64,000 nucleotides of DNA, taken from assembly GCF_002874965.1 (NCBI RefSeq), contig NZ_CP025624.1, forward strand, positions 558,001 to 622,000, read 5' to 3'. Both the position numbers and the translations under genes were made by a program. The stretch's first letter is position 1. Each line of letters opens with the position of its first letter. Positions 57,261 through 64,000 of the stretch are shown one piece after another. The notes under the pieces are model-generated. The model made no database searches. It was not told where the DNA came from and worked only from the letters and a program-made list of their open reading frames with translations. This DNA is from Pseudomonas sp. NC02 (lineage in GTDB: Bacteria > Pseudomonadota > Gammaproteobacteria > Pseudomonadales > Pseudomonadaceae).

Positions 57261-58538
57261 ATGTCTGCTGCCTACTCTATCGATATCAAGAAAAGTGTCG
57301 TCGATGCGGTACTCGCCGGGCTGATTTCGCTGATCGTGTTCGGTCCGATCGTCGGCGTGGTCCTCGACGGCTACAGCTTCAACCTGCAACCGGCGCGTGT
57401 CGGCATCCTGGTGGCCATCGTGATGGTCGGCCGGTTCGCCATGAGCCTGTTCCTGCAAACCCCAAGGGGCCTGCGGATTCTGCAAGGGTTTGAAAGCACC
57501 GGCTCCGGTGTGCATGTGCTCAAGCCGGACTACAAGTCGCGCCTGCGCTGGATCATCCCGGCGTTGATCGTGATTGCCATCGTGTTCCCGTTCTTCGCCA
57601 ACAAATACCTGCTGACCGTGGTGATCCTCGGGTTGATCTACGTGTTGCTGGGCCTTGGCCTGAACATCGTGGTCGGCCTGGCCGGGCTGCTCGACCTGGG
57701 TTACGTGGCGTTCTACGCCATCGGCGCCTATGGCCTGGCGCTGGGTTACCAGTACCTCGGCCTGGGCTTCTGGTCGGTGCTGCCGCTGGCGGCGATTTGT
57801 GCGGCGCTGGCGGGGTGCATACTCGGGTTTCCGGTGCTGCGAATGCACGGCGATTACCTGGCGATCGTGACCCTGGGCTTCGGTGAAATCATCCGCCTGG
57901 TGCTGAATAACTGGCTGTCGTTTACCGGTGGCCCGAACGGCATGCCGGTGCCGTCGCCAACGTTTTTCGGCCTGGAGTTCGTGCGCAAGGCGAAGGATGG
58001 CGGGGTGCCGTTCCACGAGTTCTTCGGCATCGACTACAACCCCAACATCAAATTCCTGTTCATCTACATCGTGCTGTTCCTGGTAGTGCTGCTGGTGCTG
58101 TACATCAAGCACCGCCTGACCCGCATGCCGGTGGGCCGCGCGTGGGAAGCCTTGCGCGAAGACGAAATCGCCTGCCGTTCCATGGGCCTCAACCACGTGC
58201 TGGTGAAGCTCTCGGCGTTCACCATCGGCGCGTCCACTGCCGGTCTGGCCGGGGTGTTTTTCGCCAGCTACCAGGGCTTCGTCAACCCGTCGTCGTTCAC
58301 CTTCTTCGAGTCGGCGCTGATCCTCGCCATCGTGGTATTGGGCGGCATGGGCTCGACCGTCGGCGTGGTGATTGCCGCGTTCGTGCTGACGGTGGCGCCG
58401 GAGCTGCTGCGCAGCTTCTCCGAGTACCGCGTGCTGCTCTTCGGCGTGTTGATGGTGGTGATGATGATCTGGCGACCACGAGGCCTGATTCGTATCAGCC
58501 GTACCGGTGTTGTCCCGCGTAAAGGAGTGGCGCCATGA
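57261..58538 (+). CDS. braE: Branched-chain amino acid ABC transporter permease BraE (LivM family)
   Basis: 425-residue partner permease with an N-terminal extension (about 1-100, two extra helices, as in LivM) and then the LivHM core. The core includes Ala-Gly-Leu-Leu-Asp-Leu-Gly-Tyr-Val-Ala-Phe and the ATPase-contact loop Arg-Ala-Trp-Glu-Ala-Leu-Arg-Glu-Asp-Glu-Ile-Ala. The stop overlaps braF by 4 nt (ATGA). Confidence 0.95.
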   Translation: MSAAYSIDIKKSVVDAVLAGLISLIVFGPIVGVVLDGYSFNLQPARVGILVAIVMVGRFAMSLFLQTPRGLRILQGFESTGSGVHVLKPDYKSRLRWIIPALIVIAIVFPFFANKYLLTVVILGLIYVLLGLGLNIVVGLAGLLDLGYVAFYAIGAYGLALGYQYLGLGFWSVLPLAAICAALAGCILGFPVLRMHGDYLAIVTLGFGEIIRLVLNNWLSFTGGPNGMPVPSPTFFGLEFVRKAKDGGVPFHEFFGIDYNPNIKFLFIYIVLFLVVLLVLYIKHRLTRMPVGRAWEALREDEIACRSMGLNHVLVKLSAFTIGASTAGLAGVFFASYQGFVNPSSFTFFESALILAIVVLGGMGSTVGVVIAAFVLTVAPELLRSFSEYRVLLFGVLMVVMMIWRPRGLIRISRTGVVPRKGVAP

Positions 58539-59410
58539 GCAAGGAAGTCGTTCTTTCCGTGGAACACCTGATGATGCACTTTGGTGGCATCAAGGCCTTG
58601 AGCGACGTAAGTCTCAAGGTCAAGCGCAACTCGATCTTCGCCCTGATCGGTCCCAACGGTGCCGGCAAGACCACCGTGTTCAACTGCCTGACCGGTTTCT
58701 ACAAAGCCTCCGGCGGCAAGATCGAACTCAATGTGCGCGGCAAGCAGACCAACGTGATCCAACTGCTGGGCGAGCGCTTCAAGGCCACCGACTTTGTCTC
58801 GCCGAAAAGCTTCGTCAGCCGGGTGTTCTACAAGATGTTCGGCGGCACTCACCTGGTGAACCGGGCGGGTTTGGCGCGTACCTTCCAGAACATTCGCCTG
58901 TTCAAGGAAATGTCGGTGGTGGAGAACCTGCTGGTGGCCCAGCACATGTGGGTCAACCGCAACATGCTCGCGGGCATCCTCAATACCAAGGGCTACCGCA
59001 AGGCTGAAAGCGACGCCCTCGACCATGCGTTCTACTGGCTGGAAGTGGTGGACCTGGTGGACTGCGCCAACCGCCTGGCCGGCGAGCTGTCCTACGGCCA
59101 GCAGCGCCGCCTGGAAATCGCCCGTGCCATGTGCACCCGGCCGCAGATTATTTGCCTCGACGAACCGGCCGCCGGCCTCAACCCCCAGGAAACCGAAGCC
59201 CTCAGCGCGATGATTCGCCTGCTGCGGGACGAGCACGACCTGACGGTGGTGCTGATCGAACACGACATGGGCATGGTGATGAGTATTTCCGACCACATCG
59301 TGGTGCTGGACCACGGCAACGTGATTGCCGAGGGCGGGCCGGAAGCGATCCGCAATGATCCGAAGGTGATCGCGGCTTATCTGGGCGCTGACGAAGAGGA
59401 ACTGGTATGA
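58535..59410 (+). CDS. braF: Branched-chain amino acid ABC transporter ATP-binding protein BraF (LivG family)
   Basis: 291-residue ATPase. Walker A is Gly-Pro-Asn-Gly-Ala-Gly-Lys-Thr-Thr, the signature is Leu-Ser-Tyr-Gly-Gln-Gln-Arg-Arg, and Walker B is Cys-Leu-Asp-Glu-Pro-Ala-Ala-Gly-Leu-Asn. It contains an insertion of about 30 residues before the Q-loop region, as in LivG. It overlaps braE and braG by 4 nt each. Confidence 0.95.
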   Translation: MSKEVVLSVEHLMMHFGGIKALSDVSLKVKRNSIFALIGPNGAGKTTVFNCLTGFYKASGGKIELNVRGKQTNVIQLLGERFKATDFVSPKSFVSRVFYKMFGGTHLVNRAGLARTFQNIRLFKEMSVVENLLVAQHMWVNRNMLAGILNTKGYRKAESDALDHAFYWLEVVDLVDCANRLAGELSYGQQRRLEIARAMCTRPQIICLDEPAAGLNPQETEALSAMIRLLRDEHDLTVVLIEHDMGMVMSISDHIVVLDHGNVIAEGGPEAIRNDPKVIAAYLGADEEELV

Positions 59411-60123
59411 GTGAGCCAATCCTCGAACTGAAAGACCTGGACGTGTTCTACGGCCCGATCCAGGCCCTGAAGAAAGTTTCGCTGCACATCAACGAAGGCG
59501 AAACCGTGAGCCTGATCGGCTCCAACGGTGCGGGTAAATCCACGCTGCTGATGTCGATCTTTGGCCAGCCACGGGCCGAGTCCGGGCAGATCATCTACCG
59601 CGGCGTCGACATTACCCACAAGTCGTCCCACTACATCGCCTCCAATGGCATTGCGCAGTCGCCGGAAGGGCGGCGGGTGTTCCCCGACATGACCGTCGAG
59701 GAAAACCTGCTGATGGGCACCATCCCGATTGGCGACAAGTTCGCCACCGAAGACATGCAGCGCATGTTCGAGCTGTTCCCGCGGCTCAAGGAGCGGCGCA
59801 ACCAGCGGGCGATGACCATGTCCGGTGGTGAACAGCAGATGCTTGCCATCGCCCGCGCACTGATGAGCCGGCCCAAGCTGTTGCTGCTGGACGAGCCGAG
59901 CCTGGGGCTGGCGCCGATCGTGGTGAAGCAGATCTTTTCCACGCTGCGGGAGCTGGCGTCTACCGGCATGACCATCTTCCTGGTGGAGCAGAACGCCAAC
60001 CATGCGTTGCGCTTGTCGGACCGGGCGTACGTGATGGTCAACGGCGAGATTCGCCTTACCGGCACCGGCAAGGAGCTGCTGGTGAATGAGGAGGTGCGTA
60101 ACGCCTACCTCGGCGGGCACTGA
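59407..60123 (+). CDS. braG: Branched-chain amino acid ABC transporter ATP-binding protein BraG (LivF family)
   Basis: 238-residue second ATPase of the transporter. Walker A is Gly-Ser-Asn-Gly-Ala-Gly-Lys-Ser-Thr, the signature is Met-Ser-Gly-Gly-Glu-Gln-Gln, and Walker B is Leu-Leu-Asp-Glu-Pro-Ser-Leu-Gly-Leu-Ala-Pro. Last gene of the bra operon; a REP element follows within 10 nt. Confidence 0.95.
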   Translation: MSEPILELKDLDVFYGPIQALKKVSLHINEGETVSLIGSNGAGKSTLLMSIFGQPRAESGQIIYRGVDITHKSSHYIASNGIAQSPEGRRVFPDMTVEENLLMGTIPIGDKFATEDMQRMFELFPRLKERRNQRAMTMSGGEQQMLAIARALMSRPKLLLLDEPSLGLAPIVVKQIFSTLRELASTGMTIFLVEQNANHALRLSDRAYVMVNGEIRLTGTGKELLVNEEVRNAYLGGH

Positions 60124-60131
60124 TGTAACTC

Positions 60132-60239
60132 TGATCGTTCCCACGCTCCGCGTGGGAACGCCTCTTGTGACGCTCTGGGTCACGCTTTGGGACGCGGAGC
60201 GTCCCGGCCTGCATTCCCACGCAGAGCGTGGGAACGATC
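60132..60239. repeat. REP-like repeat, GTTCCCACGC family, copy 3
   Basis: GTTCCCACGCTCCGCGTGGG and its inverted partner flank an inner GGGACGCGGAGCGTCCC palindrome. It follows the bra operon. Confidence 0.85.
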
Positions 60240-60913
60240 ATCCACAGTGCTTTCCTGAAATTGTGGACAACAAATCCAGGCACCTGCCAAAGCGCGACAT
60301 ATAGCCGCCGCAAATCCCTGTTTTGTCACAGTTTTGACTTGTCCCCAAGCACTGTGGAACCGGCTGTGGGTAACGTGGGAGTAGCTGGCTGGAGGCCTTT
60401 GTTTTCGCGGCTTGCAGCGTGGTGGTTGTTTATTGATCAGTGAGTTTTTCGTGACCACCCGAGGGTTTTGTCAACCTGTTTAAAGACACAGGTATATGAC
60501 CGGAATATGTCACTCCGGCCTGTGGATAAGTCTGTGACTAAACTCTGGAAAGAGTGCCGCAGAGGCCGGAATGACTGGCCTGGAGCCATCGTCCTGGTTG
60601 CACCGTTTTGAACCGGGCTACATACGGGCTGCGCAAGGTCAAGCAAAAAACTTTTTGAATCGCGCTGAAAGCCTTGTGTAGCGCGGCTTTCAGCTTTTGT
60701 ACTTGCCCCCAAAGACTGTGGACGGGGCTGTGGATAAGGTGCGCGCACATGGCTGCACGCCACGGCCTGTATGGCTTTCGGGCGATTGGTTGAATTTCGT
60801 ACAGCATGAGCGGCATTCACCTGTGTCCACAGCGTGTATCAGTTGCCGCCAGCCCGGCAGCCGGGCATTCTGCTGGCTGATTTTTTACCTCGTAGCCCCG
60901 CAAGGAGAACACC
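60240..60913. other. Long intergenic region with imperfect repeats and DnaA-box-like 9-mers
   Basis: No frame here looks like a gene. Two segments of about 50 bp, near 60329-60380 and 60690-60742, are imperfect direct repeats (ACTTG-CCCCAA...ACTGTGGA...GGCTGTGG). TGTGGATAA, the reverse complement of the perfect DnaA box TTATCCACA, is at 60521-60529 and 60729-60737, with the near-match TGTGGGTAA at 60365-60373. A strong hairpin with a T-run is at 60664-60698. The role is unknown; it may be a repeat family, a DnaA-binding locus or an RNA gene. Confidence 0.5.
60664..60698 (+). terminator. Strong hairpin followed by T-run in the intergenic region
   Basis: GCTGAAAGCC (60664-60673), an 11-nt loop, GGCTTTCAGC (60685-60694), then TTTT. 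It is a perfect 10-bp stem about 540 nt after braG with no gene directly upstream, so it may end a non-coding transcript. Confidence 0.5.
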
Positions 60914-61681
60914 ATGTCCAATACGCTGTTTATTACTGGCGCGACCTCCGGTTTTGGCGAAGCCTGTGCCCGCCGTTTTGCCGAAGCCGGCTGGAAACTG
61001 GTGCTCACCGGCCGCCGCGCAGAGCGCTTGAACGCCCTGTGCGCCGAGCTTTCCAAGCAGACCGAAGTGCTCGGCCTGGTGGTGGACGTGCGTGACCGCA
61101 AGGCCATGGAAGAGGCGATCGCGAACCTGCCGCCGTCCTTTGCCACGCTGCGCGGGCTGATCAACAACGCCGGCCTGGCGGTGGGCACCGACCCTGCGCC
61201 GAAGTGCAGCCTCGACGATTGGGAAACCATGGTCGACACCAACATCAAGGGCCTGCTGACCACCACCAGCCTGCTGTTGCCGCGCTTGATCGCCCACGGC
61301 CGTGGCGCCGGCATCATCAACCTCGGTTCCATTGCCGGCAGCTACCCGTACCCGGGCAGCCACGTGTATGGCGGCACCAAGGCCTTCGTCAAACAGTTCT
61401 CGCTGAACCTGCGTTGCGACCTGCAGGGCACCGGCGTGCGCGTGACAAACATTGAGCCGGGCCTGTGTGAGAGTGAGTTCTCGCTGGTGCGCTTTGCCGG
61501 TGACCAGGCGCGTTATGACGCGACTTATGCCGGTGCCGAGCCGATCCAGCCGCAGGACATTGCGGATACGATCTTCTGGGTGCTTAACACCCCGGCACAC
61601 GTGAACATCAACCGCCTGGAGCTGATGCCAGTGAGCCAGACCTGGGCCGGGTTTGCGATTGAGCGTGGCGCCAAGGCCTAA
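60914..61681 (+). CDS. SDR family oxidoreductase (YdfG-like)
   Basis: 255-residue classical short-chain dehydrogenase, cytoplasmic and probably NADP-dependent. The cofactor loop is Thr-Gly-Ala-Thr-Ser-Gly-Phe-Gly (8-15), the structural motif is Asn-Asn-Ala-Gly, and the catalytic Ser is in Leu-Gly-Ser-Ile-Ala-Gly. Tyr152 and Lys156 complete the Tyr-x3-Lys pair. Overall it resembles YdfG (3-hydroxy acid / L-allo-threonine dehydrogenase), but the substrate cannot be set from sequence. CAAGGAGAA precedes the ATG. Confidence 0.88.
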   Translation: MSNTLFITGATSGFGEACARRFAEAGWKLVLTGRRAERLNALCAELSKQTEVLGLVVDVRDRKAMEEAIANLPPSFATLRGLINNAGLAVGTDPAPKCSLDDWETMVDTNIKGLLTTTSLLLPRLIAHGRGAGIINLGSIAGSYPYPGSHVYGGTKAFVKQFSLNLRCDLQGTGVRVTNIEPGLCESEFSLVRFAGDQARYDATYAGAEPIQPQDIADTIFWVLNTPAHVNINRLELMPVSQTWAGFAIERGAKA

Positions 61682-61695
61682 GTTCGTCGAGCTGT

Positions 61696-61725
61696 TGTGG
61701 CGAGGGAGCAAGCTCCCTCGCCACA
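61696..61725. repeat. Single REP palindrome after the SDR gene
   Basis: A perfect 30-nt palindrome: TGTGGCGAGGGAGC and its exact reverse complement (61696-61709 and 61712-61725), separated by AA. It is a solitary GTGGCGAGGG-family element, followed by GGGTTTTTAT, and could terminate the SDR transcript. Confidence 0.8.
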
Positions 61726-61840
61726 GGGTTTTTATCAGCCTGGAAAATGCGGCAAATCGGCCAAAACAGGACATAAGGTACACTCCACCCCTGAAAACCC
61801 CGCCGCGCTGTGCGGTTCAAAGTTTTTGACAGGAGGATAT

Positions 61841-62746
61841 GTGAGTAACCGAGGTGAGCAGTCGCTGCTCAAACAATCGACCATCCTGATGTTCGCCGTG
61901 GCGATCGCCGGGATTGTCACGGGGGTGGTGTCGGGCGCCCAATCGATTTTATTCGACGGCTTTTTCTCGCTGATCGCCACCGCCATCAAGGTGCTGATGC
62001 TGATCACGGCCAAGCTGATCGCCAAGAAAAGCAACGAACGTTTCCAGTTCGGCTACTGGCACCTGGAGCCCATGGTGCTGCTGATCGAGGGCAGTTTCCT
62101 GCTGTTGATCGCCATCTACGCGTTTCTCAACGGCGTGTTCGGCATTATCAATGGCGGGCGCGATATCGAGTTGGGCCTGGTGATCATCTATGCGGCGGTG
62201 TTTACCGTCGTCGAGTTCGCCTATTTCTTCTACGTGCGTTACCGCAATCGCACGCTCAAGTCGTCGCTGATCCAGTTCGACAACATCAGTTGGTTGGTGG
62301 ACGCGATGCTGTCGGTGGGGCTGCTGGTGAGCTTCCTGGCGGCGCTGTTGCTCAAGTCCCAGGGCTATGGGCAGTGGGCGGTGTATGTCGACCCGTTGAT
62401 CCTGATCCTGCTGGCGTTGAGCATGCTGGCGCCGGCCTTCAAGATCCTGCGCCCGGCGCTACGCGACGTGTTGGGAATTGTGCCGGACCAACTGGACGGC
62501 AAAGTGCGCGAAGTGATGGAGGCGGCCCAGGCCAGGCATGGTTTCGATGATTACGTGTCCTACGTGCAGAAGCACGGGCGGGCGCGGTTTATCGAGATTC
62601 ATGTGGTGCTGCCGGCGGATTACCCGGTGGATAACGTCGCCACCCTGGACGGGCTGCGCGAAGAAATATCCACAGGGTTGGGCAAGCCCGACGCGGCCCG
62701 CTGGCTGACGATCAGTTTTACCGGGGACCGCAAATGGATTGCGTAA
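61841..62746 (+). CDS. Cation diffusion facilitator family transporter
   Basis: 301-residue membrane protein with six predicted helices in the first 210 residues and a cytoplasmic C-terminal domain. Putative metal-site residues are Asp in Leu-Phe-Asp-Gly-Phe-Phe-Ser (helix 2) and Asp in Val-Asp-Ala-Met-Leu-Ser (helix 5). The His of typical Zn-site HxxxD motifs is replaced here, so metal specificity may differ from zinc. Such proteins export divalent metals by proton antiport. GTG 61841 has a strong AGGAGG; the frame opens at 61697 inside the REP. Its end overlaps the AGE gene by 29 bp. Confidence 0.83.
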   Translation: MSNRGEQSLLKQSTILMFAVAIAGIVTGVVSGAQSILFDGFFSLIATAIKVLMLITAKLIAKKSNERFQFGYWHLEPMVLLIEGSFLLLIAIYAFLNGVFGIINGGRDIELGLVIIYAAVFTVVEFAYFFYVRYRNRTLKSSLIQFDNISWLVDAMLSVGLLVSFLAALLLKSQGYGQWAVYVDPLILILLALSMLAPAFKILRPALRDVLGIVPDQLDGKVREVMEAAQARHGFDDYVSYVQKHGRARFIEIHVVLPADYPVDNVATLDGLREEISTGLGKPDAARWLTISFTGDRKWIA

Positions 62747-63848
62747 GGCCCAGATAGCACGTCGCCAAGTGGTAAGGCGTGGTCGACGGCATGTCCCGCC
62801 GGCTCACGTGCCCCTTGGCATCCAGGCACTCATTCCAGCCTTTGTCGTGCAGGAAGCGTTGTTGCAGCGCCAGCAATTGGCGTTGCAGCACGGCTTCACT
62901 GTCGGGCCGCAAGGTCAGCGCCCGCAGGTATTCGGCCTGGGCCCAGATGCGCTGGGTGCCGTCGCGCACGCTGCCGTCCAGGGCGAGCATGCCGCTGACC
63001 GCACCGGTCAGGTTATCCACACCCTTTTGCTCTGCATAGGTGAACGCTTTGCTCAGTGATGTGTGCAACGGTGTGCCCCGCAGCAAATCCGAAGATTCCA
63101 GCAGGAAGAACCATTCGAACTGATGCCCCGGTTCAAACCAGTTATCCACAGCGCCCAGCGGTTTTTCCATCATCACCCCGTGTTGGCGGTCGATGAAGCG
63201 CTTCTGCATGGCGTTGGCCAGGTCCAGCAACGCGTCTTGGGTGACGGCGTCCTCCCGCACGGCCAACGTGGCGAGGAAACCTTCGGCAAGGTGCATCAGC
63301 GGGTTTTGCAGAGGGCCAGACTTGAGGGATGACCAGTTACGCTCCAGCACCGCTTCATACAGGCCGTCGCCGGTGGCGAAGCGTTCGGCGACCACTTCCA
63401 GGGCGGCATCGAGCACCGACTCCACCAGCGATTCACGCACCTTGGCCCAATAGTGGGCGCAGGCGAAGATGATGAAGGCGTGGGTGTAGAGGTCCTTGCG
63501 TTTATCCAGCGGCTTGCCGTGGGCGTCGATGCTGTAGAACCAGCCGCCGTGCTCGGCGTCGTGGAAGTGCCGTTGCAGGGAGCGGAACAACGCGGCGGCG
63601 CGCTCCTCGGCAAAGGCTGCGCCGGGTTCACCGATCAGGCTGGCAAACAGGTACAACTGCCGTGCGCAGGCCATGGCGCGATAGCGTTGCGGGGGCAAAG
63701 GCCGATGATCGGCGTCCAGGGCCTCATAGGGCAGCGCCAGGTCGGCATTCCAGCCCGGGCCTTGCCAGAGCGGCACGATCAGGTCGTGGAAGTGCGTCAA
63801 CACGGCGGTCAATTGAGGCTTGAGGGCGGAGCTTGGAGCGATGGGCAT
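62718..63848 (-). CDS. AGE family epimerase/isomerase
   Basis: 376-residue (alpha/alpha)6-barrel enzyme of the N-acylglucosamine 2-epimerase superfamily, which includes mannose isomerase, cellobiose epimerase and sulfoquinovose isomerase. Features: Arg-Ala-Met-Ala-Cys-Ala-Arg-Gln-Leu-Tyr, Gly-Gly-Trp-Phe-Tyr-Ser, Lys-Asp-Leu-Tyr-Thr-His-Ala-Phe, Glu-Pro-Gly-His-Gln-Phe-Glu-Trp (with the catalytic His) and Trp-Ala-Gln-Ala-Glu. A mannose/fructose-type activity is plausible, but no sugar pathway genes are nearby. The coding strand contains two TTATCCACA sequences (63013 and 63142). Confidence 0.85.
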   Translation of the reverse strand: MPIAPSSALKPQLTAVLTHFHDLIVPLWQGPGWNADLALPYEALDADHRPLPPQRYRAMACARQLYLFASLIGEPGAAFAEERAAALFRSLQRHFHDAEHGGWFYSIDAHGKPLDKRKDLYTHAFIIFACAHYWAKVRESLVESVLDAALEVVAERFATGDGLYEAVLERNWSSLKSGPLQNPLMHLAEGFLATLAVREDAVTQDALLDLANAMQKRFIDRQHGVMMEKPLGAVDNWFEPGHQFEWFFLLESSDLLRGTPLHTSLSKAFTYAEQKGVDNLTGAVSGMLALDGSVRDGTQRIWAQAEYLRALTLRPDSEAVLQRQLLALQQRFLHDKGWNECLDAKGHVSRRDMPSTTPYHLATCYLGLTQSICGPR

Positions 63849-63924
63849 CGGCTGGCGTCGTCACGGCAGGGGTGTTTGCGCGACATGGTATCAGGCTTGG
63901 GATCGGTGTTGTCTTTACTGCCGC

Positions 63925-64000
63925 CTTCGCGAGCAAGCCCGCTCCCACATTCGATCGAGTTCCATTGTTGGAATGCAGTCGACTGTGGGAGCGGGCTTGC
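63925..64000. repeat. REPIN cut by the window end
   Basis: Left arm TTCGCGAGCAAGCCCGCTCC plus CACA (63925-63949) and the start of the inverted right arm GTGGGAGCGGGCTTGC (63985-64000). GTGGGAGCGGGCTTGCTCGCG family. Confidence 0.9.

Noticed and set aside
60240..60913. Chromosomal or plasmid replication origin
   Set aside because: Two perfect DnaA boxes are present, but there is no AT-rich unwinding region, no dnaA-dnaN or rep gene, and the boxes partly coincide with a local repeat.

Overview
The window is about 64 kb of chromosome from a Pseudomonas of the fluorescens group. I infer this from gene content and gene order (psd-rhdA-motAB-rsgA-orn, the amiB-mutL-miaA-hfq-hflX-hflKC-hisZ-purA-rnr-rlmB-rpsF-rpsR-rplI-dnaB superoperon region, azurin-nadE-pncB, braCDEFG), from high G+C coding sequence, and from many intergenic REP/REPIN repeats of types typical of this group. 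I see no prophage, insertion sequence, rRNA or CRISPR array.

Layout. 1-5.6 kb: phosphatidylserine decarboxylase, rhodanese RhdA and an HDOD protein on the minus strand, then motAB on the plus strand behind a flagellar sigma-28 type promoter. 5.6-6.3 kb: a small island on the minus strand with a promoter, a roughly 120-nt structured RNA, a terminator and a MazF/PemK-like toxin, laid out like a type III toxin-antitoxin locus. 6.3-22.2 kb: conserved housekeeping genes (rsgA, orn, a TRIC-type channel, queG, nnrD, tsaE, amiB, mutL, miaA, hfq, hflX, hflK, hflC, hisZ, purA). 22.3-27.0 kb: a chemoreceptor and a two-gene iron-type ABC importer that lacks a local ATPase. 27.1-27.5 kb: two tandem tRNA-Leu(CAG) genes, each with its own promoter and terminator. 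27.7-37.3 kb: rnr-rlmB, rpsF-rpsR-(membrane protein)-rplI, dnaB and a YgiQ radical SAM protein.

37.5-39.4 kb is an accessory module of lower G+C: an unrecognised 306-residue protein with a central hydrophobic hairpin, translationally coupled to the first of two paralogous four-helix membrane proteins. The layout suggests a toxin with tandem immunity proteins. 39.6-46.5 kb holds a predicted amidoligase operon (transglutaminase/DUF2126 fusion, circularly permuted ATP-grasp/alpha-E fusion, second transglutaminase) behind a sigma-54 type promoter.

46.5-50.4 kb: a small conserved protein, a LOG-family protein, azurin (with an ANR/FNR-type box) and the NAD salvage pair pncB-nadE. 50.6-54.6 kb: a LysR regulator divergent from amaB and amaA (pipecolate/lysine catabolism). 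54.7-60.1 kb: the braCDEFG branched-chain amino acid importer. Its leader contains a textbook sigma-54 promoter preceded by four GGTTGCA direct repeats at 22-23 bp spacing, which looks like an enhancer array for an unidentified activator. 60.2-60.9 kb is a long non-coding stretch with imperfect repeats, DnaA-box-like 9-mers and a strong hairpin. 60.9-63.9 kb: an SDR oxidoreductase, a cation-diffusion-facilitator family transporter and an AGE-family epimerase.

The leads most worth following are the toxin/RNA locus near 6 kb, the 37.5-39.4 kb toxin/immunity-like module, the sigma-54-preceded amidoligase operon, and the braC enhancer repeats.
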